Shown piece by piece: positions 17,150-25,448 of a stretch of DNA of 35,534 bases. The DNA is from Desulfatirhabdium sp040755275 (lineage in GTDB: Bacteria; Desulfobacterota; Desulfobacteria; Desulfobacterales; Desulfatirhabdiaceae), in the NCBI GenBank assembly GCA_040755275.1, contig JBFMBE010000019.1, forward strand, positions 1 through 35,534, in the 5' to 3' direction. The notes under the pieces are model-generated. The model was not told the origin of the DNA. It did not search any database and was given only the letters and a program-made list of their open reading frames with translations. Position 1 is the stretch's first letter; each line of letters starts with the position of its first letter. Position numbers and translations under genes: made by a program.

Positions 17150-18673
17150 GCGTCCGTCGATCAGGCTGGTTCCGACGGTGGCGCCCGCACGGCTCCATTC
17201 ATGGCTGACGGCCCAATTGCGTGTCCGTCGATCAGGCTGGTTCCGACGGTGGCGCCTGAGTCCCTCATTGAGACCAGTCGCAAGATCACCGGTGTCCGTC
17301 GATCAGGCTGGTTCCGACGGTGGCGCCGCCATTAAGATTGCACCATTGCCATGAGGTTTTAGTGTCCGTCGATCAGGCTGGTTCCGACGGTGGCGCCGGA
17401 CGCTTGCCATCTTTTAATTATATCTAGCTCATGTGTCCGTCGATCAGGCTGGTTCCGACGGTGGCGCCATCGAGCCGTTCTTTGGGAGCGGAGCGGTCTT
17501 ACTGTGTCCGTCGATCAGGCTGGTTCCGACGGTGGCGCCGCAGAGAACAAAGAACGCTTCATGCTGAAATGGCCGGTGTCCGTCGATCAGGCTGGTTCCG
17601 ACGGTGGCGCCATATGGGGCCTACGGTACTGGCTCATGCCATTCAGTGTCCGTCGATCAGGCTGGTTCCGACGGTGGCGCCGCCTCCAGGTATTCACGGG
17701 AGACCCGATCCGAATAGTGTCCGTCGATCAGGCTGGTTCCGACGGTGGCGCCGACGTGAAATGTTCAGACTATGGTTCTTCAATTCAGTGTCCGTCGATC
17801 AGGCTGGTTCCGACGGTGGCGCCTGGATCGGGAAATTCGTTGATTTTCCCAGCCTTTAGTGTCCGTCGATCAGGCTGGTTCCGACGGTGGCGCCGTCGTG
17901 TCGAAGGCCGTTTTAAGCTCTAAAACTGGAGTGTCCGTCGATCAGGCTGGTTCCGACGGTGGCGCCTCCTATGAAAAATTCAGTCGGGATCGTCATACCC
18001 GGTGTCCGTCGATCAGGCTGGTTCCGACGGTGGCGCCTGCATAACTTCCCTTTCCATGAGCATATTGCGTAAGTGTCCGTCGATCAGGCTGGTTCCGACG
18101 GTGGCGCCTTTGTCATAGCTCCTGTGGATGGGTTGACCTTGACGTGTCCGTCGATCAGGCTGGTTCCGACGGTGGCGCCATCTGGTGGCCGGTGTGGTTC
18201 AAGAAGAACGGGATGTGTCCGTCGATCAGGCTGGTTCCGACGGTGGCGCCAAATAAGTCATTTCACCAGTCGAAGGATTTACTTGTGTCCGTCGATCAGG
18301 CTGGTTCCGACGGTGGCGCCGAATTTGCAGTTGTCTCTGCCTCCGATGATCCTCTGTGTCCGTCGATCAGGCTGGTTCCGACGGTGGCGCCTAATCCTCC
18401 ACATTTCTTGATTATCTCGATCATCGTGTCCGTCGATCAGGCTGGTTCCGACGGTGGCGCCCTGGTATATTTAACAATACTTGTTCCGGGTTAAAGTGTC
18501 CGTCGATCAGGCTGGTTCCGACGGTGGCGCCTCTCGCAAAATCATCCACCCGTCTAAATGACGTCAGGTGTCCGTCGATCAGGCTGGTTCCGACGGTGGC
18601 GCCATAATCGCTCTGTTTGGCCACCTGCACCGTCTGGGTGTCCGTCGATCAGGCTGGTTCCGACGGTGGCGCC
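17150..18673 (-). CRISPR. Type V-B CRISPR array, 22 repeats, 21 spacers
   Basis: Twenty-two 36-bp repeats separated by 21 unique spacers of 34-36 bp. On the plus strand the repeat starts GTGTCCGTCGATCAGG and ends TTCCGACGGTGGCGCC. In the inferred crRNA sense (minus strand) it starts GGCGCCACCGTCGG and ends CTGATCGACGGACAC. The repeat holds a 6-bp inverted repeat, CCGTCG/CGACGG, around a 13-base loop. Repeats begin at 17150, 17221, 17292, 17362, 17433, 17504, 17576, 17646, 17717, 17788, 17859, 17931, 18002, 18073, 18144, 18215, 18285, 18356, 18426, 18496, 18568 and 18638. Only the 17150 copy differs, with C for T at its second base. That terminal variant, the cas gene direction and the tracrRNA candidate all put the leader at the 18673 end and transcription on the minus strand. 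Confidence 0.98.
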
Positions 18674-18880
18674 TGCCACCATTCTAATCTCTCGCTGGTA
18701 TAGTGTTTTCACACAGCCATGCGAGCATGACCAGAGGTTGGTAAATTTGCACCTTCCTACGGGCACTTTCAAGTGGCGCCAATGTCCTTCATTTCAAAGA
18801 ATCTCAACGGGTCCGAGTATTCCCTGGCCCCCCCTCCGCCACCTTCGCGCTCGCGGAGGCTGTTAAGAAGTTCGCTGCTT
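18674..18880 (-). promoter_or_regulatory. CRISPR leader region (inferred)
   Basis: About 207 bp between the first repeat and the tracrRNA anti-repeat, with no credible gene. On the minus strand it holds a GC-rich hairpin (GCCTCCGC pairing with GCGGAGG, 18833-18859). The repeat-like octamer GGCGCCAC occurs at 18773-18780. Close to the array there is a GTGTGAAAACAC inverted repeat followed by TATACC (18697-18702), which might be a -10 element. I could not find a matching -35 box, so the array promoter is not assigned. Confidence 0.55.
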
Positions 18881-18968
18881 CGTCGGAACAAAACTGATCG
18901 ACACCACGGTGCCAAGCCCATTGAAGGGGAAGACACGTACCGTGGCATTCGTGCCTCCTGTAGAGGCT
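18881..18968 (-). ncRNA. Predicted Cas12b tracrRNA
   Basis: Reading the minus strand from about 18968, four elements occur in order. (1) A 5' hairpin, GCCUC-UACAG-GAGGC (18967-18953). (2) The stem CCACGGU...ACCGUGG (18945-18939 with 18910-18904) encloses the element GUGUC(U) (18936-18931), complementary to the last bases GGACAC of the crRNA repeat, and a small CCC/GGG hairpin. (3) The anti-repeat GUCGAUCAG (18903-18895) pairs 9 bp with CUGAUCGAC of the repeat. (4) After four unpaired bases, GUUCCGAC pairs 8 bp with GUCGGAAC. This is the order seen in the A. acidoterrestris Cas12b tracrRNA: 5' hairpin, closing stem, repeat:anti-repeat 1, inner hairpin, repeat:anti-repeat 2. The core is 88 nt and the 3' end is not fixed. 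The GC hairpin at 18859-18833 lies just beyond it. Confidence 0.82.
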
Positions 18969-18975
18969 ATTCAAG

Positions 18976-19004
18976 AATATACCTTTAAACGATCATAATG
19001 TCAA
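18976..19004 (-). promoter_or_regulatory. Predicted sigma-70 promoter of the tracrRNA
   Basis: Minus strand: perfect -35 box TTGACA (19004-18999), a 17-bp spacer, and -10 box TATATT (18981-18976, 5 of 6 to consensus). A start at about A18968 is 7 bases beyond the -10 box and one base before the first tracrRNA hairpin. The -35 box overlaps the last bases of cas2, including its stop codon. This is the best promoter I could see anywhere in the locus. Confidence 0.75.
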
Positions 19005-19291
19005 ACAACAATGATACCGCTATCCTGCTCGGGAAGTGGTTGCCCGATAGCCGTAACCGCATCGCGGGCCTCCTTTTCATTAAAGCCAAGGTCCAGAATC
19101 AGCGCCTGATCTTCCTTCTGGTTCATTTGCTCTTCGAGATCGGCCTGCAACCGCACGCGGTCTATATCTTTGAGCACACAGAAGAAGACCGAAAACTGCC
19201 AAGCCTCTCCATATCCTTTAAGTACCTTGTGAACACGCCGCAATCGTTTCGGATCTCTGATGTCGTAACAAACCAGGTAGCATCGACGCAT
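19001..19291 (-). CDS. cas2: CRISPR-associated endonuclease Cas2
   Basis: 96-residue Cas2, the dimeric scaffold of the Cas1-Cas2 spacer integrase. It has the ferredoxin-like start MRRCYLVCYDIRDPKRLRRV with the conserved Asp10, then WQFSVFFCVL, the typical second strand. The length is normal. ATG follows GGAGG at 6 bases, 16 bp downstream of the cas4-cas1 stop, so it is in the same operon. Its 3' end carries the predicted tracrRNA -35 box. Confidence 0.96.
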   Translation of the reverse strand: MRRCYLVCYDIRDPKRLRRVHKVLKGYGEAWQFSVFFCVLKDIDRVRLQADLEEQMNQKEDQALILDLGFNEKEARDAVTAIGQPLPEQDSGIIVV

Positions 19292-19307
19292 AATAGCCTC
19301 CAGTCAC

Positions 19308-21026
19308 TCAGCGTGTGGTCAGGAATGCCAGAGAAGGAATATCCCCCGTGAACCAGGCCGCTATCATTCGCGCATGTAAAACGATCATACGACGGTAGCT
19401 CAAACGATATCCGAAGACCGGATGGGTGACCTCAGTATCCATTCTCCTACCAAGTGCATTGAAAAAACTCCGTCTTCCGGCGTCTGTGAGCGAACATCCG
19501 GATGCGGTGCGAAGAAAATGCCCATCGGTCAATTCCCCCCGATTGAAGCAAGTGATTGCGACGGAATCCGCGATCAATGGCCGAAACGGCTCCATAAGAT
19601 CGAGCGCGAGGGCGGGACGTCCTGGCTTCGAAACATGAAATCCGCCGATAGATGGCTCCAGCCTTGCGAGGCGTAACGCCGCCACGCATTCGTGGGTCAA
19701 CATCGAGTACGCGAGCGACAGACAGGTGTTGATGGGGTCGGGCGGAGGCCTGCGCTTCCTGCCATGGGCATCAAATTCCACCGACAGCGGGCCCTTGAAC
19801 ATTCCGGAAAAATGCCTAAAGTAAATTGCTGCCGCTTGACCCTCATGCCCGCGCACCGCATCCAAAGAATCTGCCTGCGCAGCATTCTTGGCCTCCTTCG
19901 CCAGATCGGCGGCTACGCCGGCAGGCAGCGAACTGTGATTGCGGATGAGGAGTGTTCGCTGGTTCATGATCTTGGCCGAAACGAGGGTGCGTGCCAGTTC
20001 GAGGCATACATCCACGCAGTCGAGTTTGCGAATCTGTGACCTTCGAATCTCGGCGCTGACCGAATCGAGCGGGTCGATCAAGGCTACAAGTCGTCCCGCC
20101 GATGAAAGAAACGCGATGGGAGTGTTCATGCCAGCGAGCGCATGAATGGCTTGGGTGGTGATTTGTACCGAGCCCAGCAGCGATAGGCTTTCGAGGTTGG
20201 CCAGCGGCACGGTCTTTACTACAGAGCCATTCTCGTTAGTGATTCTCAATTCCATCCCGTGAACACCAACCTTCAAACCATCTTTCTGAGCCACCACATG
20301 AATGCCGTCATCGCGCGGCGGCCAGATCTTTCTCGGTGTCAGCTCGTCGCATGGAGACTGGGCGCGCTGATGGTTGACTTCGTCCGGTAGGCATATTGGC
20401 TGAAGGGAGCACCGCGGACAGCGTGGATCATTGACGAGCGGCAGGGGCCGTGAGCCTTGCGCGCATTGTTTCGCATTTTCCAGGACCCGTAAGGCCTCCG
20501 CCTTGAGAGCTTCATCGATGCGAATCCTGAGACGAAGCTTTTCCGCGGCGTAATAGATGACCGCTTCATTAACCGTATACCCGGCATCCTCCAGCAAAAT
20601 AGCTTGCAGGCTGACTTGAATTCGGTCCGTGGGCCACGCCTCGGCGTGTTGAGGATGTAGTTGTCCCCTATTGCTGCAATCGTCGGCGGAAGGCCCAATG
20701 GAAATATGCTTGGGTCGTCCCTTTCGGTACTCGACCGGCACAGCGGTACGCCCCGAGATTTCCGCCAAGTCCAAGGTCGCGGTGAGACTGAGCGTCTCGC
20801 TCGTCAAAGCCAGACTTCGAACGACCTTTGGCCGTTCGGGATCATCCTCGCCGGCCTCGCCTTTTTCTGGTGCGGTGCTGGGTTTATCCACACGTCGATG
20901 GATAGCCGCCCCTTTCGCCGTGTCACTGCTCGGAACAAAGATTCCTTCCACCTGCATGTAATAGAAAAGTCGCGGACAATAGGCATACTCAGCCACGTTC
21001 CGGGCCGGCCAAAGGCTTTCATCCAT
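19308..21026 (-). CDS. cas4-cas1: Cas4-Cas1 fusion protein
   Basis: 572-residue fusion joining the PAM-selecting nuclease Cas4 to the integrase Cas1; such fusions are typical of type V-B and of type I-G (formerly I-U). The Cas4 half (about residues 1-215) has the iron-sulfur cysteines C17 (in YCPRLFYY), C203, C206 and C212, and the RecB-type nuclease motif VEYRKG with E99 and K102. A linker at about 40-60 is rich in charged residues. The Cas1 half starts near residue 245 (LKVGVHGMELRI). It shows the metal ligands E395 (GHEGQAAAIYF), H464 (IGGFH) and D476 (ALDLMEPFRP). ATG follows AGAAGGA and lies 18 bp after the cas12b stop. All key residues are present, so adaptation is probably functional. 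Confidence 0.96.
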   Translation of the reverse strand: MDESLWPARNVAEYAYCPRLFYYMQVEGIFVPSSDTAKGAAIHRRVDKPSTAPEKGEAGEDDPERPKVVRSLALTSETLSLTATLDLAEISGRTAVPVEYRKGRPKHISIGPSADDCSNRGQLHPQHAEAWPTDRIQVSLQAILLEDAGYTVNEAVIYYAAEKLRLRIRIDEALKAEALRVLENAKQCAQGSRPLPLVNDPRCPRCSLQPICLPDEVNHQRAQSPCDELTPRKIWPPRDDGIHVVAQKDGLKVGVHGMELRITNENGSVVKTVPLANLESLSLLGSVQITTQAIHALAGMNTPIAFLSSAGRLVALIDPLDSVSAEIRRSQIRKLDCVDVCLELARTLVSAKIMNQRTLLIRNHSSLPAGVAADLAKEAKNAAQADSLDAVRGHEGQAAAIYFRHFSGMFKGPLSVEFDAHGRKRRPPPDPINTCLSLAYSMLTHECVAALRLARLEPSIGGFHVSKPGRPALALDLMEPFRPLIADSVAITCFNRGELTDGHFLRTASGCSLTDAGRRSFFNALGRRMDTEVTHPVFGYRLSYRRMIVLHARMIAAWFTGDIPSLAFLTTR

Positions 21027-21044
21027 TGGTTGTATCCTTCTTAC

Positions 21045-24000
21045 TTAGAATGGAATGTCATTTTCCTTGTGCCCATCGTGTTGTTGCTTGTCGCGGTCCT
21101 TTATCTGTTCCTCCAAGACACGGATAACCCGGCATTGCACCTCGTTCTGATAGGCGGCGTATTCTCTCCACTCTCCGATTTCGCGGAATGTTGTTGGGAA
21201 TGATGAGATATCGCGCCAGAGGTTGACGACTTCTTTGGATTTACCAGCGCCCTTTCGCCCGCCTTTCTTTTTATCCGTTGCGGCCTCACCACTCTGCGTT
21301 TGGGCGGGTTCCCGCAGCGGTTTCTCTAGATTTATCGCCTTGCTGCCACCTACCTTGTCCTCTATCGGCTTGAAGCTGGCCGGATCGCAGGGCACATACC
21401 ACCACTTGCCGGGCCAGTCCGGGTCGGTAAGCGCGCGTAGGCCAATGTTTGCGGCGGCGTTCAGGTCGGCATGGATTCCCTTGGCAGCGGGAGAGTTGGG
21501 ATCGGCCGAAACAAATACTTCGCCGCCATTGAGAGGGATACGGATAACACCGGCCCCCTCCCAATCTGTTACGGTTTTGTCCTTCCATTTTGCGTTCAGA
21601 GTACACAGAAAACGTTCGCGTGCATCGCCCTTGCCTTCGGCCTGTTTCTTCTCGGCCTGTGCGACTTGCTTGCGCCAGAAGGGCGAGCGCATGAACTCCT
21701 TGACCGACACATCCTCACATCGTATGCCCGGAGCACCTGTGCGGGAGTCCTGGCGGGACGTGTAGCTTGCCGAGACTTCGCGGAGGTGCAATCCATGGAG
21801 TTGGCAGGCTTCGGCCAAGTACTTTTTGACCTTCGAGGACGACCATGTCATGAGTTGACGATTTTCCCGCCGAGTACGAGTTTCCTCCGGCCGGTAGTGG
21901 GTAAGGTCCTCGATGACGATGGCGTGGCACGGTTTATCCACCCGGGCATTCGGGCGCTTTGGGGTCTTGCCTCCCATGGGCCGCCTTATCCGTCCAATAC
22001 CGAGCGCCGCCTCGGCTATGCGGCTGGCAAGTTGCTTGACGCGCTGCTCGCGCAGATGTTCCAGCGCGTCCAATGCGCTTTGCCCGAAATCTTCTTTGAT
22101 CTCAGCCCTTGTGCCGTCTGGTCTTAGGCGGGTGAAGAATCCCACCTGAATCTTGCGGCGGAACTCGGTCAGCGTGGCAAGACGGGTAAGGGAGAGGCCC
22201 CCGACCTTGCGAATGGCCGGATCATCCGAAGACTTGCCGCGGGGGAGTATCCAGTCCTTGAACCAGCGAAGCAGTTTTTTCCACCGCTCGTCGTCATTTT
22301 CCCATCGGCTCTTCCAGGCGTCGTGGAGGGCCTGCCGAAGGGTCGCATCCTGGGCCAGCGCCTTCGCTACGTCGTAAAGTTTTTCTCGGTTCTCCTTTTG
22401 CTTATTCTTGCGCTCCGAACCTGAAGATTCTCCGCCGATTTCCTTCGGAGCCTTGTATCCTGACAACTTGGCGACACGATCATCCCACAGTTGCCTTGCC
22501 GCTTCGTCCCGCCATCCACGAGACGAGAACAGCCCGTGCCACATGACCAGTGCATCCAGTAAAAGATCGATCTGTTTGTTCTGATCCAGTTTTTCTTTGA
22601 TGCCGCCAGGATTGGTCTTCTCTTCGGTGATGAGGTAATGGGCGATTCGCGCCCGGTCGCCATGGCGCTTGAGCGCGAGGCGCATGGTGCGGACGGCCGA
22701 GGACATCAGTTCGTCGACGGAGAGTGACGGTTTGCGGACCTCGCCCTCATCTGCATCCGTACCGTCAAATACCCCGGCTTCGCTGACCGGTTTCCATCCC
22801 AATTCACGCAGCGCCTCGAGCCTCGTTCTTTGCTTGCCGGACTGACCCCAGCCGGTCATAGCCAAGCGGTCGATCATCGGCGTGGTTCGGCCCAGTTCCA
22901 CCTCCAGTTGATGAACCTTCCAAATCTCCTCATTGGACGCCTCGCGAGCTCCTTCCTCCTCGCCCTGGAGTTTGATGAGGAACTGGCGGTCCAGACGCGC
23001 CCACGGCGCGGGATGCTGCCTGTCGTCTGACAATGTGTCCGCGCCAATACGGCGATAGATGGTGGTTTCCTCGACCTCTACTATTTTCCCTTTCTTTTGC
23101 CTCTCCACCTTCTTCTTTAGGTGTAGGTAGAGAGTACACTCTTCCGGTTCCTCATGTCCCGCATCCCGACATGCTTTCTTCATATCTTCGGAGCTCAACG
23201 CTTCCCAAACTGCGCACGCTGCGGCATAGCGGTGGCCGAGGTCGACGGAAAGTACCCGCAGGCCGGGTAGGCGGGCGAGTCCTTTTCGTGTTTTGTTCAA
23301 ATCGGCATGTGGCCAGGATTGAGGATCAATTCCAAGTGGATTCGTTTCTGCGGATTCATCATACGGACCCTTCGGCTGAAGCCTTGCCGAGAAAGTCACC
23401 AGCCACTGGATGCGATCACGCATCTTTTCGGCTTTTTGGTCCCAACCGTGTTTTTCGACATAACGGGCAATGGCTTCCAACTGCTGCCTGGGGGCCTGCA
23501 ACCTACCATTCCAGTCTTTTTGTTCAAAGAGTTTCGAGATCTTGACCGCATCGCTCTTGGTCACATTGGAAGCGGCTCGTCCCAATCTGTCCGCGCGGGT
23601 AACCTCCTTGGATGCTTCATCATTCTGAGTATCTTGTCCGAGAGCCAGATCACGCGCCAGCCTCTTGGACTGCCAGCACAACGGAACTGGTTTCATCTCG
23701 CTCCCGGTCCAAAGCGTCAAGGAAAGTGCCCGCAGATTTGGGAAGTCATCTTTTGCTTTGCCTCTTTGTCTCTTTTTGGGCTTTGCCTGCCGGTGAATTT
23801 CGAAAGCGATGTCCCAACGGGACTTGCCGAAATCGCAGAAAACTGGATGCAGAAGCGCATCGGGGTGGCGGTAGGCCGGCACCTTGAAGTGCCGTTTCTT
23901 GAATTCCGCTTCGGCGGCAAGGACGTAGTCAATCAGTAGCTGAGGGTCGGGCGTTTTCGCGGCATCGCCGTCCTTGTGCCAGACGCATACGGCGTCGTCT

Positions 24001-25448
24001 TCAGCGAGGGCCTCGAATAGCTGGATGTCGCCGAACTTGTCGATCTCAGGATCGTCCTGCAACGCCCGAGCGGCGGCAATTCGATCCTCGGCATTCTTGC
24101 ATTCGGCTTTGCTCCACGCGGCGACCACTTCCTTCCACCCGTCTACCGCGCGCCGGCGGATGCGGTAGGGTTCTACAGCACCTGACGTTCCCGAACGTTC
24201 CCGGCAGAACTCGTCCAGCCATTCCTTCACCGGACCAGGGACATTGTCCATCCTCTGGGCATCCTCATCAAACCGGCGACGCTCTGCCTCGGCACGCTTG
24301 ATCCATGTGTGGGCCAACGAAACACGGCGGGCGGCGTGGTCAAGTATGACAGAGTATTCACCGATATGGTCTCGATTGCCCCGGAATGGCATACCGCATT
24401 TTTGTTCGATCACTTGGCGCAAACATGGCATCCATTGGGGCACATTTCGAGTAGTTAACTTGCTTTGCTTGTCATCTGCTTCTTCTTTGAATTTCCGCTG
24501 TAAAGTGGATATGGCTTCCGCCGTGACCGGATTTGGCAATGAGCTAATGGCGAGACGTCCTTTGGATTTGCGGCCGGTTGACCATCCAATGCCAGATCGG
24601 AGCGCATCAGAGTCTTCGCCTTGAATACCGATCAGATCGCATAGATTCTTGATGAAACTGTCCCTGTTCTCTCCAGCGAATTGTTTTAGATCTGCATTCG
24701 CCAATATGTTCAACTGATTCACGATAGTATCCGTATCGCTTTTTTGCCCCGTTCCAAAGTTTGTGCTGACCCACTGCCGTGCGAGTGTGCGGAATTCTGG
24801 TCCATCATCGGAAGATGTCCCTATCCCGAATTCATCATCACCACTGGCAGCAGGCAGCCTCAGATAGTTATTTTCGGGGCCGAAAAAATCCATGATCATC
24901 ACACGGGCATATTCACGGCTCAGACCACTGAACGTTCTGACCGCATCATCAAACGCCTTGCTTCGGTTGACCCAAACGGCATCGCCCCGGATGGCAGCGG
25001 AAAGCGATGCCGAGCAATCATTCAACCACTCGCCAATCTCGTTATCCGCAAGGTTTCTGCTTTTGAGGATTTCTTCAAGCGCCGCCATAACCTTGCGGTT
25101 TCGATTTTCGGCGGCCTCTTTGCCAGACGCAATGATGTAATCTGCCGGGGCCCCAATCTCCGACTCCACCGAAAGCCATGACAGGGCTAACAGAATACGC
25201 CGCGCCTTGCGCTTCTCATCTGCCGGATTACGGCCAGACCGATCCTTTTGCTTGATCTGGGTATCCGCCAGGGTGTGGTCCAATCCGCCGCGCAGGGTAA
25301 GCAGCCAGTCGCCGAACACTTTGGCGCCCTTATTGACTGCCTCATGGGTCTTCCAGAGGGTCTCACGCCATGACAGATCATTCGGGTCAGCTCCTCGGAG
25401 CCGAAGGGTATAAGCGCGCTGGGTAAAGTGATCATCCTGTTTTGGCAT
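21045..25448 (-). CDS. cas12b: Cas12b (C2c1) RNA-guided endonuclease, type V-B effector
   Basis: Single-protein DNA-targeting effector, 1467 residues, guided by crRNA plus tracrRNA. The RuvC nuclease motifs are intact. RuvC-I is VLSVDLGHRYAAACAVWE with D736, RuvC-II is AIVIEDLTHY with E1180, and RuvC-III is GIHADLNAAANIG with D1328. The stretch SRQDSRTGAPGIRC after RuvC-II and ENRQLMTWS are Cas12b hallmarks and rule out Cas12a or Cas12e. Compared with A. acidoterrestris Cas12b (1129 aa; D570, E848, D977), the segment before RuvC-I is ~166 residues longer and that between RuvC-I and RuvC-II is also ~166 longer. The RuvC-II to III spacing (148) is near normal. A Lys/Gly-rich stretch lies near the C-terminus (TDKKKGGRKGAGKSKE). 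ATG is preceded by GGAGG at 6 bases. It is the first gene of the cas operon. Confidence 0.97.
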   Translation of the reverse strand: MPKQDDHFTQRAYTLRLRGADPNDLSWRETLWKTHEAVNKGAKVFGDWLLTLRGGLDHTLADTQIKQKDRSGRNPADEKRKARRILLALSWLSVESEIGAPADYIIASGKEAAENRNRKVMAALEEILKSRNLADNEIGEWLNDCSASLSAAIRGDAVWVNRSKAFDDAVRTFSGLSREYARVMIMDFFGPENNYLRLPAASGDDEFGIGTSSDDGPEFRTLARQWVSTNFGTGQKSDTDTIVNQLNILANADLKQFAGENRDSFIKNLCDLIGIQGEDSDALRSGIGWSTGRKSKGRLAISSLPNPVTAEAISTLQRKFKEEADDKQSKLTTRNVPQWMPCLRQVIEQKCGMPFRGNRDHIGEYSVILDHAARRVSLAHTWIKRAEAERRRFDEDAQRMDNVPGPVKEWLDEFCRERSGTSGAVEPYRIRRRAVDGWKEVVAAWSKAECKNAEDRIAAARALQDDPEIDKFGDIQLFEALAEDDAVCVWHKDGDAAKTPDPQLLIDYVLAAEAEFKKRHFKVPAYRHPDALLHPVFCDFGKSRWDIAFEIHRQAKPKKRQRGKAKDDFPNLRALSLTLWTGSEMKPVPLCWQSKRLARDLALGQDTQNDEASKEVTRADRLGRAASNVTKSDAVKISKLFEQKDWNGRLQAPRQQLEAIARYVEKHGWDQKAEKMRDRIQWLVTFSARLQPKGPYDESAETNPLGIDPQSWPHADLNKTRKGLARLPGLRVLSVDLGHRYAAACAVWEALSSEDMKKACRDAGHEEPEECTLYLHLKKKVERQKKGKIVEVEETTIYRRIGADTLSDDRQHPAPWARLDRQFLIKLQGEEEGAREASNEEIWKVHQLEVELGRTTPMIDRLAMTGWGQSGKQRTRLEALRELGWKPVSEAGVFDGTDADEGEVRKPSLSVDELMSSAVRTMRLALKRHGDRARIAHYLITEEKTNPGGIKEKLDQNKQIDLLLDALVMWHGLFSSRGWRDEAARQLWDDRVAKLSGYKAPKEIGGESSGSERKNKQKENREKLYDVAKALAQDATLRQALHDAWKSRWENDDERWKKLLRWFKDWILPRGKSSDDPAIRKVGGLSLTRLATLTEFRRKIQVGFFTRLRPDGTRAEIKEDFGQSALDALEHLREQRVKQLASRIAEAALGIGRIRRPMGGKTPKRPNARVDKPCHAIVIEDLTHYRPEETRTRRENRQLMTWSSSKVKKYLAEACQLHGLHLREVSASYTSRQDSRTGAPGIRCEDVSVKEFMRSPFWRKQVAQAEKKQAEGKGDARERFLCTLNAKWKDKTVTDWEGAGVIRIPLNGGEVFVSADPNSPAAKGIHADLNAAANIGLRALTDPDWPGKWWYVPCDPASFKPIEDKVGGSKAINLEKPLREPAQTQSGEAATDKKKGGRKGAGKSKEVVNLWRDISSFPTTFREIGEWREYAAYQNEVQCRVIRVLEEQIKDRDKQQHDGHKENDIPF

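Noticed and set aside
17133..18630. Several open frames of 60-180 codons inside the CRISPR array, with recurring peptide units such as VSVDQAGSDGGA and RRSGWFRRWR.
   Set aside because: They only translate the 36-bp repeat, whose length is a multiple of three, joined by random spacers. No ribosome sites or gene-like ends.
18764..18909. A plus-strand tracrRNA, suggested by GGCGCCAATG and TCTCAACGGG, which resemble pieces of the A. acidoterrestris tracrRNA.
   Set aside because: The pieces are in the wrong order and have no pairing partners there. The minus-strand reading gives the full stem set, the anti-repeat and a matching promoter.
21045..25448. Assignment of the effector to Cas12a, Cas12e or another Cas12 type.
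   Set aside because: The SRQDSRTGAPGIRC and ENRQLMTWS segments, the Cas4-Cas1 fusion and the tracrRNA plan are specific to Cas12b.
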